Shown here piece after piece: positions 38,817 through 48,968 of a stretch of DNA of 64,000 bases. Within the stretch, counting starts at the first letter, position 1. Each line of letters opens with the position of its first letter. The translations under genes were made by a program, and so were the position numbers. The notes beneath the pieces are model-generated. The model did no database searches, had not been told where the DNA came from, and was given only the letters and a program-made list of their open reading frames with translations. Source of the stretch: an uncultured Collinsella sp. (GTDB lineage Bacteria > Actinomycetota > Coriobacteriia > Coriobacteriales > Coriobacteriaceae); NCBI GenBank assembly GCA_934654775.1, contig CAKUGR010000004.1:62001-126000 (forward strand). Reading direction: 5' to 3'.

Positions 38817-40208
38817 CTACTCCTCGGTATGCGCCCCATCAAGCTCATAGAACTTGGTGGATGCCGGCAGGAACATCAGGTCGACGTCGCCGATCGGGCC
38901 CGAACGGTTCTTGGCCACAACGATACGCGTAACGCCCTCGTCGGGTCGATCGTCGCGCGAGGCCTCGGCCTCGTCGGCGGAGCGGTCCAGGAACATAACG
39001 ATGTCGGCGTCTTGCTCGATGGAGCCCGATTCACGCAGGTCGGAAAGCTGCGGGCGCTTGCCGGTACGGGATTCGACCTGACGCGAAAGCTGCGAGAGCG
39101 CGATCAGCGGGATCTTGAGCTCCTTGGCCATGATCTTCATGCCACGCGACATCTCGGAGACCTCGACGGTACGGCTCTCGGAGCGGCGTCCCGGCGGAGG
39201 GCTCACCAGCTGCAGGTAGTCCAGGATGATGATGGCCTTCTCCTTGTTATGGAGCATGCGGCGGCTCTTGGCGCGGATCTCGGTCACCGTGGTGCCGGGC
39301 GTGTCGTCGATCAAAATGTCGAGCTTGGACAAGGTCTGCGTTGCCTCGTTGATGTTGGCCCACTGCTCGGGGCTAATGCGGCCCATACGGAAGTCGCTGA
39401 TCGAGATCATGGCATAGGCGCAAATCAGGCGCTGGGCAATTTCCTTGCCCGACATCTCCAGCGAGAAGAAGCCGACGGTATAGCCGGCCGCCGCGGCGTT
39501 GAGCGCCAGGTTGAGGGCGAACGACGTCTTACCCACGGCAGGACGGGCGCCGATGATGATGAGCTGGCCCTCGCGGAAGCCCATGAGCATGCGGTCGAGC
39601 GACGGGAAGCCCGTGGGCACGCCCGCGGCCTGGCCACCGGCCTGGCACACTTCCTCGGCCTCGTTATAGGCCTCGACCATAAACTCGGTCAGCGTCTTGT
39701 AGCTCGACTTGACCTCGCGCGCCGTGACCTTGAGCAGCTTGCTCTCGGCCAGCTCAACGACCTCTTTGGTGTCGGTGGGAGCGTTATAGGCCAGTGCGTT
39801 GATCTCGTTGGTGGCGCCGATCAGCTCGCGCAGCATCGAGTCGCGGCGCACGATGGCGGCGTGGTGCTGCCAGTTGACAAGCGACAGGGTCTGACCCATC
39901 AGCTCCAAAATGTACGCCTCGCCGCCCACGGCATCGAGCTTGTTGATGCTGCGCAGGTAATCGATCAGCGAGATGGAGTCGATGGGAATGCGGCTGTTGT
40001 ACATATCGACCATCGCGGTGTAGATGGTCTTATGAATGGGCCGGTAGAAGTCATCGGGCTGCAGCTCGACCTGGGCCTCTTCGACCACCTCGGGCGATAG
40101 CAGCATAGCGGCCAGAACATTGGCCTCTGCATCTTGGTTTTGGGGAAGACCCAACTTGGAGCCGCGGTCCTCAACCGTCAGCCCGGTCTCCCTATCGTCA
40201 TATGCCAT
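38817..40208 (-). CDS. dnaB: Replicative DNA helicase
   Basis: 463 residues from the ATG at 40208, with TGAGGA about 6 bp upstream. The N-terminal domain (NVLAAMLLSPEVVEEA) and RecA-like domain (Walker A GARPAVGKTSFALN, Walker B IIILDYLQL, then LSQLSRQVE) are intact, with no intein. It unwinds DNA at the fork. It follows the rpsF-ssb-rpsR-rplI operon, as in many Gram-positives, after the rplI terminator. Confidence 0.96.
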   Translation of the reverse strand: MAYDDRETGLTVEDRGSKLGLPQNQDAEANVLAAMLLSPEVVEEAQVELQPDDFYRPIHKTIYTAMVDMYNSRIPIDSISLIDYLRSINKLDAVGGEAYILELMGQTLSLVNWQHHAAIVRRDSMLRELIGATNEINALAYNAPTDTKEVVELAESKLLKVTAREVKSSYKTLTEFMVEAYNEAEEVCQAGGQAAGVPTGFPSLDRMLMGFREGQLIIIGARPAVGKTSFALNLALNAAAAGYTVGFFSLEMSGKEIAQRLICAYAMISISDFRMGRISPEQWANINEATQTLSKLDILIDDTPGTTVTEIRAKSRRMLHNKEKAIIILDYLQLVSPPPGRRSESRTVEVSEMSRGMKIMAKELKIPLIALSQLSRQVESRTGKRPQLSDLRESGSIEQDADIVMFLDRSADEAEASRDDRPDEGVTRIVVAKNRSGPIGDVDLMFLPASTKFYELDGAHTEE

Positions 40209-40363
40209 GAGCATCCTCATTCATATCGCTTGCGAGCATCCATAGTATCAGCCGCGGTCCAAAAACGGACCGCGCGCCGGCAATCATCACCGAACCAAAC
40301 GGATGAACGGTCCCGCAATTGGGACTTCACCATAACGCCTGCCATGGCGCTCGCTGAGCGTAG

Positions 40364-40400
40364 AAAACAAAAGGGCACCCTGGTTTCCCAGAGCGCCCTT
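40364..40400 (-). terminator. Intrinsic terminator of the rpsF-ssb-rpsR-rplI operon
   Basis: AAGGGCGCTCTGG GAAA CCAGGGTGCCCTT followed by TTGTTTT on the minus strand. Confidence 0.88.
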
Positions 40401-40432
40401 CTTAGAACAAGATTGTTGCGTTGCAGCAAATG

Positions 40433-40972
40433 CTACTCGGCAGCAGCCTCAGTCTCGACCTCGGCGGTCTCGGCCTCGGCGACCTCAGCGGCCTCCTCAG
40501 CCTCAGCCTCGGCAGCGAGCTCCTCGGCGGTAACGCCAACGAGAACGACAACCTCGGCCTTGATCTCGCGGTACAGCGAGATGGCAACGGTGTGGGCACC
40601 GGCAACCTTGATGGGCTTACCGAGCTCGACGCGCTTGCGGTCGATGTCCATACCGAGCTGAGCCTTGATGGCGTCAGCGATCATAGCGGCGGTAACGGAG
40701 CCAAAGAGGATGCCCTCGTCGCCAACCTTGACGTCAACGGTGACCGTCTTGCCCTCGAAGGCAGCCTTGGTGTCGTTGGCGGTAGCCAGACGGACGGCCT
40801 CGCGCTTGGCGATGTTGTTGCGACGCTCGTCAAGCTGCTTGAGGTTGCCCTTGGTGGCGGCAACAGCGAGCTTCTTGGGGAACAGGAAGTTCTCAGCGTA
40901 ACCCTGAGCGACCTCTACGACGTCACCCTCGCCGCCCTTGCCCTTGATCTCATCGAGAAGAATAACCTTCAT
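40433..40972 (-). CDS. rplI: 50S ribosomal protein L9 with acidic C-terminal tail
   Basis: 179 residues, about 30 more than usual. The N-domain (MKVILLDEIKGKGGEGDVVEVAQGYAENFLFPKKLAV) and C-domain (LFGSVTAAMIADAIKAQ ... GAHTVAISLYREIKAEVVVLV) are standard. The tail after about residue 148 is almost only Ala and Glu. L9 binds 23S rRNA and bridges neighbouring ribosomes. Last gene of the operon. Confidence 0.96.
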   Translation of the reverse strand: MKVILLDEIKGKGGEGDVVEVAQGYAENFLFPKKLAVAATKGNLKQLDERRNNIAKREAVRLATANDTKAAFEGKTVTVDVKVGDEGILFGSVTAAMIADAIKAQLGMDIDRKRVELGKPIKVAGAHTVAISLYREIKAEVVVLVGVTAEELAAEAEAEEAAEVAEAETAEVETEAAAE

Positions 40973-40987
40973 GATGCGTCTCCCTTC

Positions 40988-41254
40988 TTAGCCGCGGTCG
41001 CGGTTGCCACGAGAGGAAACCACGGGGACGGTGTACGGCAGGAGAGCCATCTCGCGGGCGCGCTTGATGGCGTTGGCGATGTCATGCTGATGCTGCGTGC
41101 AAGCGCCAGTGACGCGACGGGGCTTGATTTTGCCACGGTCGGTCATGTACTTACGGAGAAGCTGAGTGTCCTTATAGTCGATGAACTCAGTGTTCTCCTT
41201 GCAGAACTGGCAGTACTTACGACGCGGCTGACGTGCAGAAAAATCATTAGCCAT
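40988..41254 (-). CDS. rpsR: 30S ribosomal protein S18
   Basis: 88 residues from the ATG at 41254 (GAAAGG upstream); the frame reading from 41305 crosses the intergenic space. CQFC near the N-terminus marks the zinc-containing-type S18, and [17 protein letters not shown] and the [19 protein letters not shown] core are typical. It binds 16S rRNA next to S6. Confidence 0.96.
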   Translation of the reverse strand: MANDFSARQPRRKYCQFCKENTEFIDYKDTQLLRKYMTDRGKIKPRRVTGACTQHQHDIANAIKRAREMALLPYTVPVVSSRGNRDRG

Positions 41255-41326
41255 GTCAAAATACCTTTCATTTGGCAACTTCGGCGAACCGAAGCCGCCT
41301 CTCACTCAAAAATAGGTGAACAGCCC

Positions 41327-41779
41327 TTAAAACGGGATGTCCTCATCGTAGACGTCGACCGCGGGCGGCGTAGCCACCGGTGCGGCAGGACGTGCTGCGG
41401 GCGCGGGGGCTGCGGGGGCGTAACCGCCCTGATCGTAGCCACCCTGGCCACCACGGGAGCTCATAAACTCGATCTCATCAACGATGACCTCAAGCTTGCT
41501 CCGGCGCTGGCCGTCGCGCTCCCAAGAGCTGTAGCGCAGCTTGCCCTCGATCGCGACCTTGTTTCCCTTTGCCAGGAAACGGCTCACGGCCTCGGCGCGC
41601 GTGCCGAACATAGTGCAGTCGACAAAGTTGGGATAGTCCTCCCACTCGCCAGTCTGCGGGTTGCGGCGACGATCGTTCACGGCGACGCCAAAGGACAGAA
41701 CCTGGGTTCCGCCGGCGGTGGCGCGCAGCTCGGGATCACGCGTGAGGTTACCGGTGATGTTCACTCGATTGATGCTCAT
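41327..41779 (-). CDS. ssb: Single-stranded DNA-binding protein
   Basis: 150 residues. OB-fold over about residues 1-108 (MSINRVNITGNLTRDPELR; NFVDCTMFGTRAEAVSRFL; GKLRYSSWERDGQRRSKLEVIVDEIEF). A disordered Gly/Ala/Pro linker leads to the acidic tip DEDIPF that recruits partner proteins. Cotranscribed with ribosomal genes rpsF and rpsR. Confidence 0.97.
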   Translation of the reverse strand: MSINRVNITGNLTRDPELRATAGGTQVLSFGVAVNDRRRNPQTGEWEDYPNFVDCTMFGTRAEAVSRFLAKGNKVAIEGKLRYSSWERDGQRRSKLEVIVDEIEFMSSRGGQGGYDQGGYAPAAPAPAARPAAPVATPPAVDVYDEDIPF

Positions 41780-41827
41780 AACTCACTACTTCCTCTTGGG
41801 GCACAAGCCCAGTCCAAAACGACAGTC

Positions 41828-42121
41828 TTACTCCTGGTCGTCGCGACGGACGATCATGTGGCGGATCACAGCGTCGGTGATGCGCAGGACGCGATCAAGC
41901 TCGGCGATCTGGGTAGGATCTGCGTGGAAGTTGATGAGGGTGTAGTCACCATCGGTGAGGTCGTTGATCTCGTAGGCGAGCTTGCGCTTGCCCCACTCGT
42001 CAACGGAGTCGACCTTGCCAGCGCCCTCAGCGATCGTGGTATCGATACGCTTCATAACAGCGAGACGAGTCTCGGGGTCGAGCGACGGGTCAACAAAGAA
42101 CAGCAGTTCATAAGCCTTCAT
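41828..42121 (-). CDS. rpsF: 30S ribosomal protein S6
   Basis: 97 residues from the ATG at 42121 with AGAGGAGGTG upstream. MKAYELLFFVDPSLDPE, DEWGKRKLAYEINDLTDGDY and LRITDAVIRHMIVRRDD are diagnostic. First gene of the operon with a clear promoter at 42193-42221. Confidence 0.96.
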   Translation of the reverse strand: MKAYELLFFVDPSLDPETRLAVMKRIDTTIAEGAGKVDSVDEWGKRKLAYEINDLTDGDYTLINFHADPTQIAELDRVLRITDAVIRHMIVRRDDQE

Positions 42122-42192
42122 ATTGTCACCTCCTCTGGGCAAATGTGGCTTCAGGTCGTGAAGGTGCGCCTGAAGCAGGAAAAGACTTGGTA

Positions 42193-42221
42193 ATAATATC
42201 TTTCAACCTCCCAGGCTGCAA
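42193..42221 (-). promoter_or_regulatory. Sigma-70 promoter of the rpsF operon
   Basis: Minus strand TTGCAG, 17-bp spacer, TATTAT; about 70 bp before the rpsF ATG. Confidence 0.75.
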
Positions 42222-42571
42222 GAATATGCAGCTACAACCTCATGACCTCCACATATGTCCATACTCACACGCCGCTTCATGCGTCTTCCAACCAAATGCC
42301 GACCAAATGCTTGACGGATCTGTGGACAAGATACGGCGCTGCGGGGACAAACCAAATCAAATCGCAGGTCAGCAATTGCAAGGCTGTGGTCGCGAAATGC
42401 ATACCAGTGGTCTTCAACAACGGTCAAAGATTATTAAATTCATTGCCGAGTCGCTTATAAATACCCATTTTGAACAATTTGCTACTTGCAGCCATGCTGG
42501 TCAGAGTCCGTTTTTGGCTCGCTTGAACCCCGTCACGGAGCCAAGCGTTTAAAAAAAGCCAACTTTTCTGT
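42222..42571. other. Gap without recognisable gene
   Basis: The 350 bp between the rpsF promoter and the tRNA-Ser promoter holds no frame with a ribosome-binding site or known family. Its GC content looks lower than the surroundings. Confidence 0.5.
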
Positions 42572-42599
42572 TTGCACTTTGCGATTCCTCGTGTATACT
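42572..42599 (+). promoter_or_regulatory. Promoter of the tRNA-Ser genes
   Basis: TTGCAC, 16-bp spacer, TATACT, 16 bp upstream of the tRNA 5' end. Confidence 0.75.
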
Positions 42600-42615
42600 G
42601 ACTTTCGCATTTAAC

Positions 42616-42706
42616 GGAGAGTTGTCCGAGTGGCCGAAGGAGCACGATTGGAAATCGTGTAGGCGTCAAAAGCGTCTCCAGGGTTCAAATCCCTGACTCT
42701 CCGCCA
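42616..42706 (+). tRNA. tRNA-Ser (GGA)
   Basis: Acceptor GGAGAGT pairs with ACTCTCC; CCA is encoded (42704-42706). Anticodon loop TTGGAAA, long variable arm (class II), T-loop GTTCAAAT. Confidence 0.95.
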
Positions 42707-42715
42707 GTTAATTCC

Positions 42716-42745
42716 AAAGCAGGCCTTCGAGCCTGCTTTGTTTTT
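42716..42745 (+). terminator. Intrinsic terminator of tRNA-Ser (GGA)
   Basis: AAAGCAGGC / GCCTGCTTT stem followed by GTTTTT, between the two tRNA genes. Confidence 0.85.
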
Positions 42746-42754
42746 ACCCCACGC

Positions 42755-42845
42755 GGAGGGGTGGCAGAGTGGTTGAATGCGGCGGTCTCGAAAACCGTTT
42801 GGCCTGTATAAGGTCACGAGGGTTCGAATCCCTCCTCCTCCGCCA
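42755..42845 (+). tRNA. tRNA-Ser (CGA)
   Basis: Acceptor GGAGGGG pairs with CTCCTCC (one G-U pair); CCA at 42843-42845. Anticodon loop CTCGAAA. Long variable arm. Its last 25 nt are copied in inverted orientation at 42910-42934. Confidence 0.95.
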
Positions 42846-42857
42846 TTTAGATTGAGG

Positions 42858-42884
42858 AAGCTCCCAATATTGGGGGCTTTTTTG
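42858..42884 (+). terminator. Intrinsic terminator of tRNA-Ser (CGA)
   Basis: AAGCTCCCAAT / ATTGGGGGCTT with a T-run. Confidence 0.85.
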
Positions 42885-42909
42885 TTTTGAGTTCCTAACA
42901 AGCGAATAC

Positions 42910-42934
42910 GGCGGAGGAGGAGGGATTCGAACCC
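42910..42934 (-). repeat. Inverted copy of the 3' end of tRNA-Ser (CGA)
   Basis: 25 bp exactly complementary to 42820-42844 (T-arm and acceptor end). The rest of the tRNA is absent. Then follow small hairpins GGGCGC, GGTCGGC and AAATTTTGAG up to about 43035; no gene is seen until 43166. Confidence 0.85.
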
Positions 42935-43165
42935 GCCAGGGCGCAAAGCGTAAAGAAAACGCGCCCGTGGCGCGTTTTTAGCGCAGCGCGGTCGGCGTAA
43001 GCCGACCGGATAAATTTTGAGCTCCGCTCAAAATTTGGACATCCCTCCTATTCAGCCACGCCCGCGCCCGGTCCCGACCGTTTACCGAGCAATTGGGTCG
43101 CCACGCCCGCCAACCATGTACTATGTACGGGCATTGTCTAAACTCGCAACTCAAAGGACCCCATC

Positions 43166-43855
43166 TTGCCCGTCGTCGCTGCTATGACCGTTACCTCACA
43201 TGCCTCGGATGCCATGGTCGCTATCCCCTTTTGGCTCGAGATGTTCGCTGTTGTCGCGGCATCAATCTCGGGCGTGCTGGTCGCGCGCGAACACAAGCTC
43301 GACCTGGTGGGCGCGGTCGCACTCGCGGTGGTCTGCGGTCTGGGTGGCGGTCTTTTGCGCGATATGACACTCCAGGTCGGCAACGTCTACATCCTCAACC
43401 AGCCAATGGCGCTGCCGCTCTCCATCGCCACGGCGGCCATCATCTACATCTTCCCGGCAATCGTCGATAAACCCGAGAAACTCATTCCCCTACTCGACAT
43501 CATCTCGGTCGGCATCTATGCGGCAACTGGTGCAGACAAGGCGCTGGTCTACGGCTTTGCGCCGGCGGTGTGCATCATGATGGGCTTCTTCACCGCGGTG
43601 GGTGGCGGCATGTTGCGCGATGGCTTTATGGGCGTGGTTCCGGGCATTTTCCAACGCACTAACTTTTATGCCATCGCGGCTATCGCTGGATCGGCAAGCT
43701 ATGTAAGCCTCGTCATGAGTGGCTTGGTCAGCAATGTCGCCGCGCTGGTCGTATGCGTTGTCGTGACCATGGGCCTGCGCTGGCTCTCGCTGCGCTTTGA
43801 CATCAAAAGCCCCACCGAGGAAGACATCGCGCGCTTCTTGCATCGCAAAAAGTAG
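43166..43855 (+). CDS. Trimeric intracellular cation channel (TRIC/YicG) family protein
   Basis: 229 residues with seven hydrophobic segments. The twin signature GLGGGLLRDM and AVGGGMLRD marks two related halves of the bacterial TRIC (UPF0126) family, trimeric K+-permeable channels. The start is taken as TTG at 43166 (AAAGGA upstream); an ATG at 43184 is an alternative. It stands alone on the plus strand. Confidence 0.9.
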   Translation: MPVVAAMTVTSHASDAMVAIPFWLEMFAVVAASISGVLVAREHKLDLVGAVALAVVCGLGGGLLRDMTLQVGNVYILNQPMALPLSIATAAIIYIFPAIVDKPEKLIPLLDIISVGIYAATGADKALVYGFAPAVCIMMGFFTAVGGGMLRDGFMGVVPGIFQRTNFYAIAAIAGSASYVSLVMSGLVSNVAALVVCVVVTMGLRWLSLRFDIKSPTEEDIARFLHRKK

Positions 43856-43924
43856 ACAGCACGGCACAACCCTTCGAAATGCAACTGAGAGGTTCTTTTA
43901 GAGCGCCCGCGCGTTGGGTACCCT

Positions 43925-43949
43925 GTTAGATACATGTCGAGTATCTAAC
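43925..43949. promoter_or_regulatory. 9-bp-arm dyad at the 5' leader of the bactofilin-like gene
   Basis: GTTAGATAC, 7 nt, GTATCTAAC; the right arm ends 1 bp before AAGGA. It can act as an operator or as an RNA hairpin next to the Shine-Dalgarno. Confidence 0.55.
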
Positions 43950-43961
43950 GAAGGATTCACT

Positions 43962-45107
43962 ATGCCTTGCAACCTAGCACCGTCGTCCCGACGCCGTAAA
44001 GCGCGTGGCCGCATCGCCCTCCTATTCGCACTGATTGTGCTTGCGCTGACCGTACTTCCCACGACTTCGTTCGCCGGCACGGATACCGCCGGAAACGTTC
44101 TCGCGACCGACGAAGACTCCACCCCGTCTGGCGTCGAAGGCGACTTGTACTGGGCCGGCCAGAGCCTCAACCTGGACGACACCTCCATCGACCGCGATAT
44201 CATCGCGGCGGGCGACAGCCTATCGATTCGCGACTGCACCGTGGGTGGCGCCGTTCGTCTTGCGGCGCGCACCATCGATATCTCCAAAACCACGATTGAT
44301 GGCAGCGTTACAGTGGTCGGTCAGCACGTTGTACTCAACGCCGACAGCACCGCTAACTGTTTCTATGCGATAGGCGAGACGGTTGCCCTGCGCGGTTCTA
44401 CCAAGTCGGCAGCGCTCGCGGGCGACACCGTGACCATCGATGGCACCGTCGACGGCGATGTTGAGGTCTGGGCCGACAAGCTCATCTTGGGTAAAAACGC
44501 GCACATCACCGGCACCGTGAACGCGCATGTTTCCGAGGATCCCGAGCGCGCCGCAGGAGCCGAGGTCGGAGCCCTCAAGATCGACCGCACCGAGAATGAG
44601 AACACCTCTACGATTAACGACACCATCGGCGGCATCGTCATCGCGGCGCTTTCCACCTGCTTTGTCGCCCTGTTGCTCGAGCTCGCCTTTCCGCGTGCGA
44701 CCGCCAGCGCTGCCGGCATGCTCCATCAACGTCCCACGCCCCTGTGGGTGAGCGGTCTTTTGGGCACGATTGCTATCGTCCCCGCCGTTCTGTTGCTGAT
44801 CATCTCGATCGCCGGGCTATCGCTCGCCGGAGCCCTCCTGTGCGCTGTGATTGGCATCGCACTGGTCTCCACCGCTTTTGCGGGCTGCGCTATTGCGCGC
44901 ATGGTCGGACACAACCAGAACCGCTACGCCATGGCCGCCGTGGGCGGTATCGCCGCAGGCGCCCTCACGGGACTTCCCCTCATCGGCGACTTCATCAGCG
45001 GCGTGGCCTTTGTCTTTATGCTCGGCTACGTTATCCAAATCATCTGGCGCAACGCCCACCTCAAACCGCAGCAGTCCGCCAATAATCCGGGACTCCCCGC
45101 CGCCTAG
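43962..45107 (+). CDS. Bactofilin-like beta-helix protein with C-terminal membrane domain
   Basis: 381 residues from the ATG at 43962 (AAGGA 7 bp upstream). A signal peptide (LLFALIVLALTVLPTTSFA) leads to about 150 residues of short beta-solenoid repeats (GDSLSIRDCTVGGAVRLAARTIDI, GDTVTIDGTVDGDVEVWADKLILG), as in polymer-forming/bactofilin proteins. Then come several hydrophobic helices (IGGIVIAALSTCFVALLLEL onward). The solenoid is predicted to be outside, unlike cytosolic bactofilins. Role unknown; perhaps envelope scaffolding. Confidence 0.82.
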   Translation: MPCNLAPSSRRRKARGRIALLFALIVLALTVLPTTSFAGTDTAGNVLATDEDSTPSGVEGDLYWAGQSLNLDDTSIDRDIIAAGDSLSIRDCTVGGAVRLAARTIDISKTTIDGSVTVVGQHVVLNADSTANCFYAIGETVALRGSTKSAALAGDTVTIDGTVDGDVEVWADKLILGKNAHITGTVNAHVSEDPERAAGAEVGALKIDRTENENTSTINDTIGGIVIAALSTCFVALLLELAFPRATASAAGMLHQRPTPLWVSGLLGTIAIVPAVLLLIISIAGLSLAGALLCAVIGIALVSTAFAGCAIARMVGHNQNRYAMAAVGGIAAGALTGLPLIGDFISGVAFVFMLGYVIQIIWRNAHLKPQQSANNPGLPAA

Positions 45108-45113
45108 CCGCCA

Positions 45114-45174
45114 ACCACCACAAAGGGGCCAGGCACCTTTGTGGTGGTGCAAACCAACCTGTCCCCCTTGCACC
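45114..45174. repeat. REP-like hairpin copy 5 overlapping a GGTGCAA/TTGCACC hairpin
   Basis: Arms of the ACCACCACAAAGG family at 45114-45148 (loop GGCCAGGCA), followed by GGTGCAA ... CCTGTCCCCC ... TTGCACC at 45146-45174. The two share bases, so only one can fold at a time. Confidence 0.85.
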
Positions 45175-45209
45175 AAAAAGGGCGCCGACCATTGCGGTCG
45201 ACGCCCTTT
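45175..45209 (-). terminator. Intrinsic terminator of typA
   Basis: AAAGGGCGTCGACC / GGTCGGCGCCCTTT stem followed by T's on the minus strand. Confidence 0.88.
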
Positions 45210-45236
45210 CTAGTTGGCGGTTATAAACCCCAGCGC

Positions 45237-47075
<1,839 letters not shown>

Positions 47076-47192
47076 GTAGTTCCCCTATCTTCTATCCATA
47101 TACAAACGGCACGCGTATGCGACCCACCCAGCAATGCAACGCTCGGCGGGAATATTGAGCCTTTTACCGAAAACTCGTTTATTTTAGCGATT

Positions 47193-47642
47193 TTAGATAA
47201 GAGGGGTTTCCTCACCTGCAGGTTCAGGGTCGCTCCACATAAAACCATCGCCGGCACCCATGCCCTCATACAGCACGTAAGCCGAAAAGCCACTCTCGAG
47301 CGTGGTCTCAAAGAAGCTCACGAGCAGAGCATCGTGATAGCCACCGTCAATCTCGACGCAGCCGGTATAGCCGATGGCATAGCGGGCGATACGGCCCAGG
47401 CCCTCGTCCTTAAGGCCCATCTTGTGCTCGGAGATAAAGTTGGTGGCGGCCTCGAGACACGCCTCTTCGCCGTCCTCGTCGAGTGCCGCCAGATATCGGT
47501 TGGAAGCAGCGTCCTCGATCGCCACAACTACGCCCGGATTCTCGCCGGCGGCAAGGTCGTCCAAGAACGCACCAATCAGGTCACACACCATGGCGTCGAG
47601 CTCGGCGGAGACGTTACCGGCGTCCTGCATATCCTGTGCCAT
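47193..47642 (-). CDS. Conserved-looking small acidic protein, unknown function
   Basis: 149 residues; no family recognised. It has mixed alpha/beta character (GVVVAIEDAASNRYLAAL; RYAIGYTGCVEIDGGYHDALLVSFFE) and strong acidity. GGAAGG precedes the ATG. It sits 30 bp after the small membrane gene and 117 bp before typA, in line with transcription of all four genes 48560-45237. Confidence 0.7.
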   Translation of the reverse strand: MAQDMQDAGNVSAELDAMVCDLIGAFLDDLAAGENPGVVVAIEDAASNRYLAALDEDGEEACLEAATNFISEHKMGLKDEGLGRIARYAIGYTGCVEIDGGYHDALLVSFFETTLESGFSAYVLYEGMGAGDGFMWSDPEPAGEETPLI

Positions 47643-47672
47643 CTCTAGACCTTCCCATCGAATCCGGCGTCG

Positions 47673-48029
47673 TTACAGTTCTTGTGCCTCGGCAGCGATC
47701 TTGGCGGCAGCGTCGCGGGCGCGCATCATATCCATCGCGCGCTTGTCGAGCACCTTGATCTGGTTGGTCAGCATTACTGCATCGACCACGCCCCAGATTA
47801 CCAAGCCTGTTGAAATCGAAAACCCAAGCGCACCAACTGTACCACGAAGACGAGAACAGATTACCGCGACAAGGGCGGAGATGATAACCATCTTGATATA
47901 GGAGCCGCGGCGCTCGCGAAGCGTGCGGGCCTGCGTCACATAGGCGATGCGAGCCGCCTCGGATGCCTCCGAGCGCATCTGGGCTTCACGCGCGATGGCG
48001 GCCGCTTCAGCCGATACGCGGGTACCCAT
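47673..48029 (-). CDS. Small membrane protein, unknown function
   Basis: 118 residues from the ATG at 48029 (GAGAGG 6 bp upstream); a longer start at 48059 has no ribosome-binding site. Helical charged N-terminus (AAAIAREAQMRSEASEAARIAYVTQ), two membrane helices (MVIISALVAVICSRL; GFSISTGLVIWGVVDAVML), and a charged helical tail (DMMRARDAAAKIAAEAQEL). Confidence 0.75.
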   Translation of the reverse strand: MGTRVSAEAAAIAREAQMRSEASEAARIAYVTQARTLRERRGSYIKMVIISALVAVICSRLRGTVGALGFSISTGLVIWGVVDAVMLTNQIKVLDKRAMDMMRARDAAAKIAAEAQEL

Positions 48030-48059
48030 CAGCGACCTCTCCGCTCGCGTGCCAGACAT

Positions 48060-48560
48060 TTAGAAATCATCGGGGGAGAGCGTATGGACGAACTCGTCGA
48101 ACTTCTCGAACTCCTGCTCGTCGTCAACTTCCTCGGCATGGGCAGAAACGGTGCCCAGGCGATTCATGATGTCGTCCTCCACAAACATGGGGGCATTACT
48201 GCGCACGGCAAGGGCAATGGCGTCACTGGGGCGGGCGTCAACCTTGCGCTCGTCACCATCGACCAGCACGACAATCGTCGCATAGAACACCGGCGGCTCG
48301 GCGCGAACGATCTCGATGCGCTCGAGCTTGGCGCCCAGGGCATCGACGGTGTCAAGCAGCAGGTCATGCGTTATCGGGCGCTCGGCGCGACCGCTATCGA
48401 TGCCACGACTAATGGCCGCGGCCTCAAACGAGCCGGTCTGAATGGAAAGCGAACGCAGGGGCGCCGTCGAATCCGACTTGCCGCAGCGCTCACGAAGCAC
48501 AATAAGCGATGGCACGGGACCGGCGGCCATGACGATGGTCTCTATGTCGACACGAACCAT
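48060..48560 (-). CDS. Bifunctional nuclease family protein (DUF151)
   Basis: 166 residues from the ATG at 48560 (GGAGG upstream). The BFN domain contains GSFEAAAISRGIDSG, ERPITHDLLLDTVDALGAKLERIEI and the conserved VDARPSDAIALAVRSNAPMFVED. The acidic C-terminus (EEVDDEQEFEKFDEF) is typical of actinobacterial members. Some homologues act as DNases/RNases or regulators. Confidence 0.9.
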   Translation of the reverse strand: MVRVDIETIVMAAGPVPSLIVLRERCGKSDSTAPLRSLSIQTGSFEAAAISRGIDSGRAERPITHDLLLDTVDALGAKLERIEIVRAEPPVFYATIVVLVDGDERKVDARPSDAIALAVRSNAPMFVEDDIMNRLGTVSAHAEEVDDEQEFEKFDEFVHTLSPDDF

Positions 48561-48650
48561 GGAACACCTCCGGTACGTAGCGGTTAACACACGGCAGGGT
48601 CGCCGCATTGAATAGCTATACTACCCAATCTTTCGCCCAGCACACAAAAT

Positions 48651-48690
48651 CAAAGTAGTTAATTTGGGACGGGGCTATTTTGACTACTTT
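48651..48690. repeat. Hairpin AAAGTAGT ... ACTACTTT with GGGACGGGG loop
   Basis: 8-bp arms around TAATTTGGGACGGGGCTATTTTG, before the tRNA terminator. Its loop resembles that at 32297. Confidence 0.6.
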
Positions 48691-48701
48691 CGCTGGATAA
48701 G

Positions 48702-48731
48702 AAAAAAGCCCCGAGGCAATGCCCCGGGGCT
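48702..48731 (-). terminator. Intrinsic terminator of the tRNA cluster
   Basis: AGCCCCGGGGC / GCCTCGGGGCT with TTTTTT on the minus strand. Confidence 0.85.
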
Positions 48732-48744
48732 CTTAACGTTTTGA

Positions 48745-48821
48745 TGGTGGACCTGACAAGATTCGAACTTGTGACCTCCCGGTTATCAGCCGGACGCTCT
48801 AACCAACTGAGCTACAGGTCC
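48745..48821 (-). tRNA. tRNA-Ile (GAT), copy 2
   Basis: Acceptor GGACCTG / CAGGTCC, discriminator A, encoded CCA, anticodon loop CTGATAA. Identical to the copy at 48969. Confidence 0.96.
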
Positions 48822-48825
48822 ATCA

Positions 48826-48901
48826 TGGTGGAGGTTAGGGGGATCGAACCCCTGACCTCAGGCTTGCAAAGCCCGCGCTCTCCCAGCTGAGCTAAACCCC
48901 C
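48826..48901 (-). tRNA. tRNA-Ala (TGC)
   Basis: Acceptor GGGGGTT / AACCTCC with the G3-U70 pair that identifies alanine tRNAs, discriminator A, encoded CCA, anticodon TGC. Lies between two identical tRNA-Ile genes. Confidence 0.96.
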
Positions 48902-48912
48902 ACGGAGAAAGT

Positions 48913-48957
48913 AATAAACACCCCAGCGGCGACTCGGCTCTCGCTGGGGTGTTTATT
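48913..48957. terminator. Terminator-like palindrome between tRNA-Ile copy 1 and tRNA-Ala
   Basis: AATAAACACCCCAGCG / CGCTGGGGTGTTTATT, 16-bp perfect arms. Confidence 0.85.
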
Positions 48958-48968
48958 GCGAAAGAAAG

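Noticed and set aside
42145..42552. 135-codon plus-strand frame before tRNA-Ser
   Set aside because: Start is inside the rpsF leader, overlaps its promoter, and its composition is not protein-like.
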